A DNA stretch of 64,000 nt from positions 124,001-188,000 of the forward strand of contig NZ_PJME01000003.1 of assembly GCF_002954775.1 (NCBI RefSeq). Reading direction: 5' to 3'. The notes below the pieces were generated by a model. That model had not been told where the DNA came from and did not search any database. It saw only the letters and a list, made by a program, of their open reading frames with translations. This document shows positions 1 through 9,035 of the stretch, piece by piece. The translations under genes were made by a program, and so were the position numbers. Source of the stretch: Streptomyces geranii (GTDB taxonomy: Bacteria > Actinomycetota > Actinomycetes > Streptomycetales > Streptomycetaceae). The stretch's first letter is position 1. Every line of letters begins with the position of its first letter.

Positions 1-3000
1 CCTGGAGCCAGTGCCACAGCTCGGGCCCGTGCTCGCGCATCCGGTCCTGGACGTACACCTTGTTGCGCTGGTCGCGGGAGAACGCGGTGTCCAGACGGGA
101 GAGCGTGCCCTCGGCCACCAACTCGGCCAGCTCGTCGGCGTAGTAGAAGTCGGTGGCGCGGTGCTGCTCGCCGAAGAACAGCCAGTTCGGCGCCGGGTGC
201 CCGAGCGCCCGCCGCTCCTCCAGGAACCCGACGAACGGCGCCACCCCGGTCCCCGGTCCGATCATCACCATCGGCGTCGAGGCGTCCGCCGGGGGCCGGA
301 AGTGCGGGGAGCGCTGCACGAAGACGGGCACCGCCGTGTCCGGCCCGGCGTCGGCGAGGAAGGGCGAGCAGACTCCGCCGCGCGGTACGCCGTGCAGATT
401 CTCGTACCGCACCACGGACACCGTCAGCGAGACCCGCGCCGGGTCGACGAGCGGGCTCGACGATATGGAGTACAGGCGTGGCTGGAGCCGCCGCAGCACA
501 CTCACCCACTCCTGCGCGGACGCCCGCACCCCGTACTCGGCGACCACGTCGACGGCCTGCCGACCCCAGGACCAGCGGGCCAGCCCGTCCTTGTTGTCGG
601 ACCGCATCAGCTTCTTCAACTCCCGGTTGTCCCGGGCCCGTTCGGAGACGAAGCGGAGCAGGTCGGGGGTGATGCGGGTGATGTCGAGCTGCCCGTGCAG
701 CGCGTCGGAGAGCGGGAAGTCGCCGACTCCGTCCACGGTCACGCCGGTTGACGCATCCAGTCCGGTCACGGCGAGCCATTCGTCAACCAGGGAAGCGGAG
801 TTGACCGGCCGCACCCCGAGCGCGTCACCGGCTTCGTACGCCAGTCCCGTACCGCTCGTGTCGAAGGTGAACCGGCGGACCTCCTTGGTCGCACCGGCGA
901 GACTGAGCAGCCGGTTGCCGACGAGCCGGGCGGGGGAGGGGGCGGGCTTGGCGGACCGGATGACGGGAGCCGGAGCCGGAGCGGGGGCGGGCGCTGGGGC
1001 GGGCGCTTGGGTCGCCGTGCCGCCCGTACCGTCCGTCTTCGTGTCCTGTGTGCCCCGCGTGCCCTCGGGGTCCCCGTTGTCAACGGCGTCCTCGCTGTCC
1101 AGCCCGTCGAGCACCTGGTCGAGCCAGGCGTCGGCCGACGGCTCGAAGTCGGGCTCGCAGTCGGTGCGGGGCGCGATCCGTACCGCCCCCAACTCGTCGA
1201 GCCGCGCGTCCAGTCGGCGTCCGTGCCCGCAGAAGTCGTCGTACGAGGAGTCGCCCAGGGCGAGGACGGCGTACCGCACGCCGTCCAGCCGTGGCGCCTG
1301 CTCGCCGGAGAGCGTGTCCCAGAGGCCGGAGCCGTTGTCGGGGGCGTCGCCGTCGCCGAACGTGCTGGTGATGAAGAGGAGATCGGCGTCGCGCGCGAGG
1401 GCGGCCACGTCGGCCTCGTCCATCCCGACGAGCCTCGCCCGGTGGCCGCCGGCGTTGAGCCGCTCGGCGGTCGCGCCCGCCAGTTCCTCGGCGTTGCCGG
1501 TCTGGGAGGCCCACAGCACGACGACCTCGCGCCCTGCCAACTCGACGGCGACACCCGTCTGTTGCTGTGGAGGCGCTTCCACGGCCCGGGAGTACATGCC
1601 GGCGAGCATCCCGTTCACCCAGTCGGCGTGCTCGGCGCTGAAGGGAGCGGAGGCGGGCAGCACCGGAATGCCCACGGCGCCGGAGGGCAGCCCGGCCAGG
1701 AAGCCCGACAGATACTGGCGTTCCTGGGCGCTGAGGACGGGCGGGGGAGCGGGTGTGAACGCCAACTCCGGTACCGTGACCGGAACTTGGACGTGCACTT
1801 GGGGTTGGTCGTGCGGTTGGGAACGGGCTTGCGGGCTTACCGGCTCGGGGACTTCGGGGTGGCGTACCCCGGCCTCGGGGCGGTGCACCTTGACCAGGGA
1901 CACCGCGCAGACCTTGAACTCCGGCTGCAGGGACAGCGGATCGACGGCGTCGCTCGTCACCGCGTTGATGCTCAGGTACTCACCGAAGAGGTCGTTCCAG
2001 TGGAAGGGCGCGAACACGCAGCCCGGCCGCACCCGGTCCGTGACGACCGCGGGCAGCACGGCCCGTCCGCGCCGCGAGGCGACCTCGACCGAGTCGCCGT
2101 CCACGACCCCCAACTCCCGCGCGTCGTCGGGGTGGACCTCGACGAACGGCCCGGAGTTCAGCTTGTTGAGCTTGGCGACCCGGCCCGTCTTGGTCAGGGT
2201 GTGCCACTGGTGCTGCACACGCCCGGTGTTGAGGACGAACGGGAAGTCGTCGTCGGGGAGTTCGGCGGCGGGCAGATGCGGCCGGGGATAGAAGATCCCG
2301 CGTCCACTGGCGGTGGGGAACCGCAGCTCGCCGTCGCCGGCTCCCTTGTAGCGGATGGGATTACGGGCGGGCCCGTCCACCGAGGCGGCCGGCCACTGCA
2401 CGGGAGTCTCCCGCAACCGCTCGTAGGTGACCCCCCGGAGATCCCACCCCGTCTTCGGGTTCCAGGCCCGCTTCAGCTCCTCGAAGACGTCCTCGGCGCT
2501 CTCGTAGTCGAACCCCTCGAACCCCATCGCGCGGGCGACGGCCGCGATGATCCGCCAGTCGGCCATGGCGTCGCCGGGCGGGTCGACGGCGGCCTGGGCG
2601 AGGGTGAGGCTGCGCTCGCTGTTGACGAGGACGCCCTCGGCCTCGGTCCACATCGCGCCGGGCAGGACGACATCGGCGTACGCGTTGGTCTCGGTCTCGG
2701 CGAACACGTCCTGGGTGACGACGAACTCGGCGGCCTCCAGGCCCTCGATGACGGTACGGCGGTTGGCGACCGAGGCGACCGGGTTGGTGCAGATGATCCA
2801 GCAGGCCTTGATGTGGCCGTCGGCCATCCGCCGGAACATCTCGATCGTGCCGTGCCCGGCGCCGTCCTTGCGGAGCGTGCCGGCGGGCAGCTCCCACAGC
2901 TCCTCGACGAACGCCCGCTCCTCGTCCACCAGCACCGACCGCTGCCCCGGCAGCCCCGGCCCCATGTACCCCATCTCACGCCCGCCCATGGCGTTGGGCT

Positions 3001-4042
3001 GCCCGGTGAGGGAGAAGGGCCCGCTGCCGGGCCGGCAGATCGCGCCGGTGGCGAGATGCAGGTTGACCAGGGCGTTCGTGTTCCAGGTGCCGTGGGTGGA
3101 CTGGTTGAGCCCCATGGTCCAGCAGCTCATCCACTCGCCGGACGCACTGGCTTCCCCGAGGATGCGGGCCGCCTCCCGGATGTCGTCCTCGGGAATGCCG
3201 GTGATGGCGGAGACGGCGTCCGGCGGATAGTCGGCGAGGAAGCCGGGCATGGCCTCCCAGCCCTCGGTGTGGGCGTCGATGAACTCCTGGTCGGTGTGCC
3301 CGCTCGCGTGCAGCAGGTGGAGCAGACCGTTGAGGAAGGCGAGATCGGTCCCGGGCTTGATCTGCAGGAAGAGATCGGCCTTCGCGGCGGTGGCGGTGCG
3401 CCGCGGATCGACGACGATGAGCTTGGCCCCCGCCTTCACCCGGTCCATCATCCGCAGATACAGGATCGGATGGCAGTCGGCCATGTTCGACCCGATGACG
3501 AGGAAGGCGTCGGCGCGGTCGAAGTCGTCGTACGAACCGGGCGGCCCGTCGGCGCCGAGCGACAGCTTGTAGCCGGTGCCCGCGCTGGCCATGCACAGCC
3601 GCGAGTTGGACTCGATCTGGTTGGTCCCCACGAAGCCCTTGGCGAGTTTGTTCGCCAGGTACTGGGCCTCAAGCCCCATCTGTCCGGAGACATAGAAGGC
3701 GACGGCGTCCGGCCCGTGCTCGTCGACGATCGCGCGCAGCCGCCGCGCGGTCTCCGCGATGGCGTCCGCGACGGGCGCGGGCACCAGCTCCTCGCCCCGG
3801 TCGTCGGAGCCGTCCCGGACCAGCGCGGTGGTCAGCCGGCCGGGCGCGCTGAGCATGTCGGCGGTGGTGGCGCCCTTGGTGCACAGCCGCCCGCCGTTCG
3901 CGGGGTGCGCCTTGTCGCCGGACGCCTTGAAGACCGTACGCCGGCCGTCGGGCCCGAGCCCGACGTCCAGCACGATTCCGCAGCCCACCCCGCAGTACGA
4001 GCACACGGTCCGCACCTGCGTCGTCGTGGGGGTCGTGGTCAC
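1..4042 (-). CDS. nasC: Assimilatory nitrate reductase fused to sulfite-reductase-type flavoprotein (3' end beyond window)
   Basis: Molybdopterin oxidoreductase fused to a CPR-like diflavin reductase. Such chains reduce nitrate to nitrite in the cytoplasm with NADPH electrons passing FAD-FMN-FeS-Mo. It starts at GTG 4042 behind AAAGG and runs off the left edge after about 1347 codons, so only some tens of C-terminal residues should be missing. Seen in order: Cys14, Cys17, Cys21 and Cys54 for the N-terminal [4Fe-4S] site; NAMGGREMG near residue 350 in the Mo-bisMGD domain; a Gln/Val/Pro-rich linker; a flavodoxin FMN loop SQTGNAEE near residue 845; an Ala-Pro repeat linker (nt 955-1010); then RLYSISSS and [10 protein letters not shown] of the FAD/NADPH domain. 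The domain order is known in actinobacteria. No nitrite reductase or transporter lies inside the window. The gene is divergent from the SepF-like gene. The nitrate assignment rests on domain architecture; a formate dehydrogenase-type substrate is less likely. Confidence 0.88.
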   Translation of the reverse strand, partial: MTTTPTTTQVRTVCSYCGVGCGIVLDVGLGPDGRRTVFKASGDKAHPANGGRLCTKGATTADMLSAPGRLTTALVRDGSDDRGEELVPAPVADAIAETARRLRAIVDEHGPDAVAFYVSGQMGLEAQYLANKLAKGFVGTNQIESNSRLCMASAGTGYKLSLGADGPPGSYDDFDRADAFLVIGSNMADCHPILYLRMMDRVKAGAKLIVVDPRRTATAAKADLFLQIKPGTDLAFLNGLLHLLHASGHTDQEFIDAHTEGWEAMPGFLADYPPDAVSAITGIPEDDIREAARILGEASASGEWMSCWTMGLNQSTHGTWNTNALVNLHLATGAICRPGSGPFSLTGQPNAMGGREMGYMGPGLPGQRSVLVDEERAFVEELWELPAGTLRKDGAGHGTIEMFRRMADGHIKACWIICTNPVASVANRRTVIEGLEAAEFVVTQDVFAETETNAYADVVLPGAMWTEAEGVLVNSERSLTLAQAAVDPPGDAMADWRIIAAVARAMGFEGFDYESAEDVFEELKRAWNPKTGWDLRGVTYERLRETPVQWPAASVDGPARNPIRYKGAGDGELRFPTASGRGIFYPRPHLPAAELPDDDFPFVLNTGRVQHQWHTLTKTGRVAKLNKLNSGPFVEVHPDDARELGVVDGDSVEVASRRGRAVLPAVVTDRVRPGCVFAPFHWNDLFGEYLSINAVTSDAVDPLSLQPEFKVCAVSLVKVHRPEAGVRHPEVPEPVSPQARSQPHDQPQVHVQVPVTVPELAFTPAPPPVLSAQERQYLSGFLAGLPSGAVGIPVLPASAPFSAEHADWVNGMLAGMYSRAVEAPPQQQTGVAVELAGREVVVLWASQTGNAEELAGATAERLNAGGHRARLVGMDEADVAALARDADLLFITSTFGDGDAPDNGSGLWDTLSGEQAPRLDGVRYAVLALGDSSYDDFCGHGRRLDARLDELGAVRIAPRTDCEPDFEPSADAWLDQVLDGLDSEDAVDNGDPEGTRGTQDTKTDGTGGTATQAPAPAPAPAPAPAPVIRSAKPAPSPARLVGNRLLSLAGATKEVRRFTFDTSGTGLAYEAGDALGVRPVNSASLVDEWLAVTGLDASTGVTVDGVGDFPLSDALHGQLDITRITPDLLRFVSERARDNRELKKLMRSDNKDGLARWSWGRQAVDVVAEYGVRASAQEWVSVLRRLQPRLYSISSSPLVDPARVSLTVSVVRYENLHGVPRGGVCSPFLADAGPDTAVPVFVQRSPHFRPPADASTPMVMIGPGTGVAPFVGFLEERRALGHPAPNWLFFGEQHRATDFYYADELAELVAEGTLSRLDTAFSRDQRNKVYVQDRMREHGPELWHWLQ

Positions 4043-4317
4043 GTGCTGCCTTTCGCCGCCTTGCGGTGTTCCCTCGCCATGCCGGGCCTGTCACTCAGGA
4101 GCGTACGAATTGCCCGTTACGTCGATGTCACACGATCCGATCATGAGCGGTTACGCCCGCTGCACAGCCGGACTGTCAGTGCTGTGAGGTACGTATGGGT
4201 GTTCGGATTCTTCTCACTAAGGGGGTCGCTGAGTGTGTCGTATTGGGCCGATCGGGTGACCATGCGTAAGAATTGGCTGATGCAGACAGCCAGTGCGAGC
4301 CAGGGCGGAGTGGATCG

Positions 4318-4707
4318 ATGAACGGCCACGATGTCACCGACGAACAGTGGGAGGGGCTCGCCCAGGTCGTACCGCTGAGAGGCCGGGACGCCTGGCCGTC
4401 CGCGGTCGGCCACCGGTCGATACCCGAGGCGGAGACCGAGGCCAGGCGCCGTTTCGTCGTCCTGCGAGTGAACGTCTTCGCGGACGCGAGAGAAGTGGCG
4501 GAGACCCTGATGGCCGGCATCCCGGTCCTCCTGGACCTGACCGGCGCGGAGACGGACACCGCCAAACGGGTCCTCGATTTCAGCACGGGCGTCGTCTTCG
4601 GCCTGGCGAGCGGAATGCACCGCGTCGACCGGAACGTGTTCCTTCTCACGCCGCCCGGCACGGAGGTCGGGGGGCTCATGGGGGGTGCGGGGGTGCCCGG
4701 ACACTGA
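4318..4707 (+). CDS. SepF-like cell-division protein paralogue
   Basis: 129-residue DUF552/SepF-type protein. SepF anchors FtsZ rings to the membrane and polymerises. The central block with FVVLRVNVFADAREVAETL, then IPVLLDLTG, then a helix ending in GVVFGLASGMHRVDRNVFLL matches the SepF fold. The usual long acidic linker and clear N-terminal membrane-targeting helix are reduced to about 40 residues, so this looks like one of the shorter SepF paralogues that streptomycetes carry beside the main sepF in the division cluster. ATG 4318 is chosen because GGAG sits 7 nt upstream; an in-frame start at 4273 has no ribosome site. No ftsZ or dcw genes are nearby. Its role as a division accessory factor is inferred from the family. 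Confidence 0.8.
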   Translation: MNGHDVTDEQWEGLAQVVPLRGRDAWPSAVGHRSIPEAETEARRRFVVLRVNVFADAREVAETLMAGIPVLLDLTGAETDTAKRVLDFSTGVVFGLASGMHRVDRNVFLLTPPGTEVGGLMGGAGVPGH

Positions 4708-4803
4708 GACGGGTCTCACGTCGGGTCCGGCCGGTACCCCGTTCGTGGGAAGGCGCGCCGGGCGGAACGGTTCGTCCGCCAGGCGGAGCCCTACGGTCCG
4801 GAT

Positions 4804-6369
4804 ATGAGACTGCGACTGGATCAACTGGATCGACTGGATCGACTGGATCGACTGGACCAAACGGGCTCGGCGGGGATGGGGCCTGCGGGCGACTCGGGTG
4901 CCGGGCTTGTTGCCGGCGCTGGGCCTGGCGGGGGCTCGCCGGGTGCAGAGGGCTCTGCAGGCTCACTGGCCTCCGCGGGCTCCGGGCCCTCCGTGCCTTC
5001 TGCGGGCTCCGAGGGCACTGCGGGCTCCGAGGGCTCCGGTGGCTTCACGGACGCTCCGGCCTCCGTGCCCTCCCAGGCCACCGTGCCCTCCCAGGGCTCT
5101 CGGGGCTCCGTGCCTTCATCGGCTTCCGAGACTTCCGCAGGCTCCCCGGACTCCGTGCCTTCCCCGCGCTCCGCGCCCTCCACGGGCGCCAGGGGCTCCG
5201 TGTCGGCTGCGCGCTCCGCAGGCTCCCCGGTTGCTCCGGCGCAGGCGGCGGTGCGTCCTCGGCGGGCGAGTCTTGTCGAGTTGCGGTTGTCGGCCTATGC
5301 CGGGCATCGGCGGGTCGCGTTACCCCTTGGGCGGTTCACGCTTCTGGCCGGGCCCAGTGGTAGCGGCAAGACGAGCGTGCTTCGGGCGTACGAGTCGCTC
5401 GCCCGGCTCGGCTCCGGCGTCCCCGTCGGTGAGGCGTTTCCGGATCCGGGTGCCTGTGTTCCGGAACGTGCCCGGCCCGATGCCCAGCGGCGGCGCGGGT
5501 TTCGAATCGGTTGTACGGCGGACGGTCCCGAGGGGCCCGTGCGGCTCGACGTCGCCGTTCAGGCCGAGCCCGAACTGTGCGTCGTGGGCGAGCGGTTGAG
5601 TGCCGGCGGGCAGGTTCTGCTGGAGACGGCGTTGCGTGATCCCCGTCGCCCCTTCGTCCAGGCCGCCTGGTACACCGGCGGAACGGAGTCGGTCACCCGT
5701 GCCTCGATGCCGCACGACCGGCTCGGTACGGCGCTGCTGCCGCTGCGCGTGGCAGGCCGGACGGACGGAGAGCGGCGGGTCATCGCCGCCGCCGAGCAGA
5801 TGGTCGTCGCGCTGCGGTCGGTGTTCGCCTGCGACCCGCGGCCCGACCGGATGCGCGCCGCCGTGCCGGTGAACAGCGGGCGTCTGCTGCCCGGTTGCGA
5901 CAACCTCGCCGAGGTCCTCTGGCGCACCGGCGCCGAATGCGCCATCCGCCACGGGCTGTTGACCGCCGCCGTCCGCGAGGGCTGCGCGGGCCCGGTCACG
6001 GACGTACGCGCCGATCGGATCGCCGACGGCCGCCTCAGGGCCGTACTCGACCGGGGTGACGGCCTGCTCACCCACTTCGGCAGGCTGGGCGACGGCGAGT
6101 TGAGGTATGCGGGCCTGGCGCTGGTGCTGCTGACCGGTCCCGGGGTCCTGACCGTCGACCGGCCCGGCGAGGTGCCCGACGCCCTCCAGACGCTCACGGT
6201 CCTGGCCGACGGTTTCGACCGCGCCCTGGACCCCGCACAGCGCGCGCGGCTCCTGGAGTTGGCGGTACGCATGTGCGAGCGCGGGCACATCCGGCTGCTC
6301 GGGGCGGTGAGCGACGCGTCCTGGGCGGAAGGGGCGGCCGGGGTGACGGTGGTACACCTGAAGCCGTGA
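4804..6369 (+). CDS. P-loop ATPase with long low-complexity N-terminus
   Basis: 521 residues. Residues 1-20 are an LDR-type 9-bp repeat, residues 20-155 are a Gly/Ser/Pro/Ala low-complexity stretch likely to be disordered, and the folded part starts near 157 with Walker [10 protein letters not shown] (about residue 183). Near 445 VLTVDRPGE sits where a Walker B/D-loop is expected, as in AAA_15/RecF-like ATPases. The substrate is unknown. No good Shine-Dalgarno precedes ATG 4804; TACGGT seven nt upstream would fit a -10 of a leaderless transcript, or the true start could be further in, but no ATG/GTG with a ribosome site precedes the ATPase core. The stop overlaps the GTG of the MazG-like gene by 4 nt, so the two are co-translated. 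A link to nucleotide pool or DNA maintenance is only suggested by that pairing. Confidence 0.72.
   Translation: MRLRLDQLDRLDRLDRLDQTGSAGMGPAGDSGAGLVAGAGPGGGSPGAEGSAGSLASAGSGPSVPSAGSEGTAGSEGSGGFTDAPASVPSQATVPSQGSRGSVPSSASETSAGSPDSVPSPRSAPSTGARGSVSAARSAGSPVAPAQAAVRPRRASLVELRLSAYAGHRRVALPLGRFTLLAGPSGSGKTSVLRAYESLARLGSGVPVGEAFPDPGACVPERARPDAQRRRGFRIGCTADGPEGPVRLDVAVQAEPELCVVGERLSAGGQVLLETALRDPRRPFVQAAWYTGGTESVTRASMPHDRLGTALLPLRVAGRTDGERRVIAAAEQMVVALRSVFACDPRPDRMRAAVPVNSGRLLPGCDNLAEVLWRTGAECAIRHGLLTAAVREGCAGPVTDVRADRIADGRLRAVLDRGDGLLTHFGRLGDGELRYAGLALVLLTGPGVLTVDRPGEVPDALQTLTVLADGFDRALDPAQRARLLELAVRMCERGHIRLLGAVSDASWAEGAAGVTVVHLKP
4816..4860 (+). repeat. 9-bp tandem repeat CTGGATCGA, five units
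   Basis: Five consecutive 9-mers (CTGGATCAA, three CTGGATCGA, CTGGACCAA) within the first 20 codons of the ATPase gene, encoding a Leu-Asp-Gln/Arg repeat. The same unit type recurs at 31268-31321 in a non-coding position. Confidence 0.9.
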
Positions 6370-6722
6370 CTGATCAGGAACAACCCGAGCGGCAGCAGCA
6401 GCGGGATCTGGACGTGGCGCAACTCCAGCACAGGCTGGCCGAGTTCGCGGCGGCACGGAACTGGCAGCCCTTCCACACCCCCAAGAACCTCGCCACCGCG
6501 CTCAGCGTGGAGGCGTCCGAACTGGTCGAGATCTTCCAGTGGTTGACGCCCGAGCAGTCGGCGCGCGTGATGGACGACCCGGACACCGCCCACCGCGTGA
6601 CGGACGAGGTCGCCGACGTATTCGCCTACCTTCTCCAGCTGTGTGAGGTGCTCGGCATCGACCCGCTCACCGCCCTCGACGCGAAGATCGATCGCAACGA
6701 ACGGAGGTTCCCGGCAAAATAG
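6366..6722 (+). CDS. MazG-like nucleotide pyrophosphohydrolase (dCTPase/RS21-C6 type)
   Basis: 118-residue all-alpha NTP-PPase of the MazG superfamily. These enzymes hydrolyse (d)NTPs to the monophosphate and pyrophosphate, often removing modified dCTP. The metal-binding EExxE-type helix is seen in SVEASELVEIFQW and the second acidic helix in DEVADVFAYLLQL; NLATALS and FHTPKN fit the DCTPP1/RS21-C6 subgroup. It starts at GTG 6366 inside the stop of the ATPase gene (GTGA overlap), so expression depends on that gene. Length is normal for the single-domain family. The dCTP specificity is inferred from subgroup resemblance, not proven. Confidence 0.85.
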   Translation: MTDQEQPERQQQRDLDVAQLQHRLAEFAAARNWQPFHTPKNLATALSVEASELVEIFQWLTPEQSARVMDDPDTAHRVTDEVADVFAYLLQLCEVLGIDPLTALDAKIDRNERRFPAK

Positions 6723-6859
6723 TTACTCTCCGCAGTCAAAATATGCTCTGTTCTCAATTTGTTGTCCGCAGATTTCCGCCTTCCTCTGGCTTTTCGTCCC
6801 ACGGCACTTCACTCTGGGTAGTGGCTGATGGTGGTGTTTCGGGAAGACGGGGGCAGCGC

Positions 6860-7336
6860 ATGGACGCGGTGCGGCTCATCCTGACGAGCAGACGTGCCCT
6901 CGCGGGCAGCGAGGGTGTGCCGGAGACCCTGACGGAGGTGTGGCAGGCCCAGGCCCTCGCCCAGGCGATAGGCAGCCGCCTCGCGGTCACCGGACCACCC
7001 GAACTGCGGGGCGAGGCGCTGGGGTTGACGGAACTGGCGGGCCGGGGCTGCGGCGTACTGGACGAACCACGCCTGGCCGACGGCGAGTTGCGCGCGGCCC
7101 AGCTGACCGAACTGGGCGACGCCCGCCAGGCACTCCTCTGCCTCGGCAACCTCCTCGGCGAGGCGGGCATAGCCCTCGTCGGCATCGCGAGCGCGGCCCG
7201 CGAGGAGACGACGTACTGGCAGTGCATGGAGTCGATCGACGCGGCCGACGAGTCCCGGGACAGGGTGCTGGAGATGCTCCGGAAGCTGGCCGCGCGGGAG
7301 GCGGCGGGGGGAGGGGCGGAGCGGGTCGCCGGGTAG
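6860..7336 (+). CDS. Conserved Streptomyces hypothetical protein (DUF6099-like)
   Basis: 158 residues, soluble, mostly helical by composition, no signal peptide or transmembrane segment. I take it for the streptomycete-only DUF6099 family, from memory and not confirmed. Features are an Ala/Leu-rich helical core, REETTYWQCMESID near residue 116 and a charged C-terminal helix. ATG 6860 is chosen over an upstream in-frame ATG at 6743 because the upstream stretch is AT-richer, translates to unrelated residues and looks like a promoter region. A strong hairpin terminator follows 42 nt after the stop. No function can be assigned. Confidence 0.62.
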   Translation: MDAVRLILTSRRALAGSEGVPETLTEVWQAQALAQAIGSRLAVTGPPELRGEALGLTELAGRGCGVLDEPRLADGELRAAQLTELGDARQALLCLGNLLGEAGIALVGIASAAREETTYWQCMESIDAADESRDRVLEMLRKLAAREAAGGGAERVAG

Positions 7337-7377
7337 GGGCGGGGAGGGCGACGTACGAGGCCGGAGGCCGGGCAAGG

Positions 7378-7401
7378 GGGCCGAGCCTTTCAGCTCGGCC
7401 C
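7378..7401 (+). terminator. Intrinsic terminator-like hairpin
   Basis: Perfect 9-bp stem GGGCCGAGC / GCTCGGCCC with a 6-nt loop CTTTCA, 42 nt after the stop of the preceding gene and before the convergent small ORF. There is no U tract, which is common in Streptomyces. Confidence 0.75.
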
Positions 7402-7500
7402 GGGCGTCTCAGGCCGTCCGGCGGTCGAGGACGAGGCCGTTCGGACCGAAGCGGAGGTCCAGGGGCGGCAGCCCCCGGCAGAGGCCCGCCTCAGCCGACC

Positions 7501-7671
7501 TCAGCCGGCTTCACCCTCCTCGGCAGGCGCCGTAGAAGCCCCCGCCGACTGAAGATCGGCGTCCAGCGCGGACAAGTCCGCGTTCAACGCCGCCATCAGC
7601 TCCTCCATCTGCTGCAGCAGCCCCTTCGGCTGTGCGGGCCCCGCCTGCTGCGGCACGACTTCTTCGGACAA
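7501..7671 (-). CDS. Small acidic helical protein, 56 residues
   Basis: A short ORF starting at TTG 7671, supported by an excellent GAGGAGG site 6 nt upstream. The protein reads MSEEVVPQQAG... and has an amphipathic helical stretch KGLLQQMEELMAALNADL followed by LSALDADLQ and an Ala/Glu tail: a likely small alpha-helical or coiled-coil protein with no cysteines or membrane segment. The longer in-frame frame up to 7806 is Arg/Pro-rich and lacks a ribosome site. It is convergent with the upstream gene and divergent from the LLM oxidoreductase gene. I do not recognise the family. Confidence 0.6.
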   Translation of the reverse strand: MSEEVVPQQAGPAQPKGLLQQMEELMAALNADLSALDADLQSAGASTAPAEEGEAG

Positions 7672-7907
7672 TGACGGCCTCCTCGGCCCCTGGCCCCCGA
7701 AGGGGCCGACGCGGGTGCGCCCCGGAAACGGGCGAGCCGACAATCGAACCGGCTGCCCGGCAGCTACCGGCGCGGGCGCCGGTCGGGCCGGCACCGACCG
7801 AGCCAACGATCATCGCCGGAGCGGGTCACTGGTACGGAGCCGCACCTCACACACGGTTGACGGTTTTTCACCCGACCGGGGAGGTGTGGGGCGGGGCACA
7901 CCGGTGA

Positions 7908-7932
7908 GGTTGACCGGTGGGGTTGACCGGTG
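7908..7932. promoter_or_regulatory. Direct repeat GGTTGACCGGTG upstream of LLM oxidoreductase
   Basis: GGTTGACCGGTG occurs at 7908-7919 and 7921-7932 (13-bp period), 22 nt before the start codon at 7955; a related GGTTGACGG lies at 7856. It could be an operator or a duplicated -35 element; no known regulator motif is recognised. Confidence 0.35.
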
Positions 7933-7954
7933 TTCGACCGTGCAGGATGGAACC

Positions 7955-8878
7955 ATGGATCTTCGCATCTTCACCGAACCCCAGCAGGGCGCGACCTACG
8001 ACACCCTCCTCGCCGTGGCGAAGGCCACCGAGGATCTCGGCTTCGACGCCTTCTTCCGCTCGGACCACTACCTCCACATGGGCGACGTGGACGGCCTCCC
8101 CGGCCCCACCGACGCCTGGATCACGCTGGCCGGGCTCGCCCGTGAGACCAAGCGCATCCGCCTCGGCACCCTGATGACCGCCGCCACCTTCCGCCTCCCC
8201 GGCGTCCTCGCGATCCAGGTCGCGCAGGTCGACCAGATGTCCGGCGGCCGGGTCGAACTCGGCCTGGGCGCGGGCTGGTTCGAGCAGGAGCACAAGGCGT
8301 ACGGCATCCCCTTCCCGAAGGAGAAGTTCGGCCGCCTCGAAGAGCAGCTGGCGATCGTCACCGGCCTGTGGGGCACCAAGCCAGGCGAGACCTTCAGCCA
8401 CCACGGCACGCACTACGACCTCACCGACTCGCCGGCCCTCCCCAAGCCCGCGCAGGACAAGATCCCTGTACTCATCGGCGGCCACGGCGCGACCCGTACC
8501 CCGCGGCTGACCGCGCAGTACGCCGACGAGTTCAACATGCCGTTCGCCTCGATCGAGGACAGCGAGCGCCAGTTCGGCCGGGTGCGCGCGGCGGCCGAGC
8601 AGGCGGGCCGCAAGGCCGACGACCTCACGTACTCGAACGCGCTCGTGGCCTGCGTCGGCAAGGACGACCAGGAACTGGCCCGCCGCGCCGCAGCGATCGG
8701 CCGCGAGGTCGACGAACTGAAGGCCAACGGCCTGGCGGGCTCCCCGGCCGAGGTCGTCGACCGGATCGGCCGTTTCGCGGAGATCGGCTCCCAGCGGATC
8801 TACCTCCAGATCCTCGACCTCGACGACCTGGACCACCTGGAGCTGATCTCCTCCCAGGTGCAGACACAGCTGACCTGA
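7955..8878 (+). CDS. LLM-class F420-dependent oxidoreductase
   Basis: 307-residue bacterial luciferase-like TIM-barrel flavoprotein. Members reduce or oxidise small substrates with coenzyme F420 or FMN. Seen: N-terminal MDLRIFTEPQQGA, FFRSDHY near residue 35 in the first barrel strands, LGTLMTAATFRLPGVLA, GGRVELGLGAGWFEQEH (the LLM hallmark around residue 105), and PVLIGGHG with C-terminal barrel strands. ATG 7955 follows AGGA at a good distance. It stands alone, with a direct repeat upstream and a TGACC tandem repeat at its 3' end. The substrate cannot be told; F420 rather than FMN is inferred from the subgroup common in Streptomyces. Confidence 0.85.
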   Translation: MDLRIFTEPQQGATYDTLLAVAKATEDLGFDAFFRSDHYLHMGDVDGLPGPTDAWITLAGLARETKRIRLGTLMTAATFRLPGVLAIQVAQVDQMSGGRVELGLGAGWFEQEHKAYGIPFPKEKFGRLEEQLAIVTGLWGTKPGETFSHHGTHYDLTDSPALPKPAQDKIPVLIGGHGATRTPRLTAQYADEFNMPFASIEDSERQFGRVRAAAEQAGRKADDLTYSNALVACVGKDDQELARRAAAIGREVDELKANGLAGSPAEVVDRIGRFAEIGSQRIYLQILDLDDLDHLELISSQVQTQLT

Positions 8879-8895
8879 CCTGACCTGACCTGACC
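8871..8895. repeat. Five TGACC tandem units
   Basis: TGACC repeated five times across the stop codon of the LLM gene, continuing into a degenerate CTGGCTGGGC stretch to about 8935. It looks like a slippage-generated microsatellite. Confidence 0.8.
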
Positions 8896-9035
8896 TGGCT
8901 GGGCTGGGCCGAGCCGGGCTGGCCTGGCTGGACCGGACGGGGGACCGGTACTCCCGTACACCTGCGGACCCGTACACCTGTACGCCCGCACATCCGCGGG
9001 TGTCGGCGGCGGATGCCCGGTGCGCCGGTGTCGGG

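Noticed and set aside
1007..4321. Long plus-strand open frame of 1104 codons opposite the nitrate reductase gene
   Set aside because: Shadow frame: low-complexity Val/Gly/Pro/Arg translation with no motifs, antisense to a gene with clear Fe-S, FMN and FAD signatures.
8871..9035. Tail of TGACC and CTGGCTGGGC repeats as an ncRNA or terminator
   Set aside because: No stable stem-loop could be drawn; looks like a simple-sequence tract.
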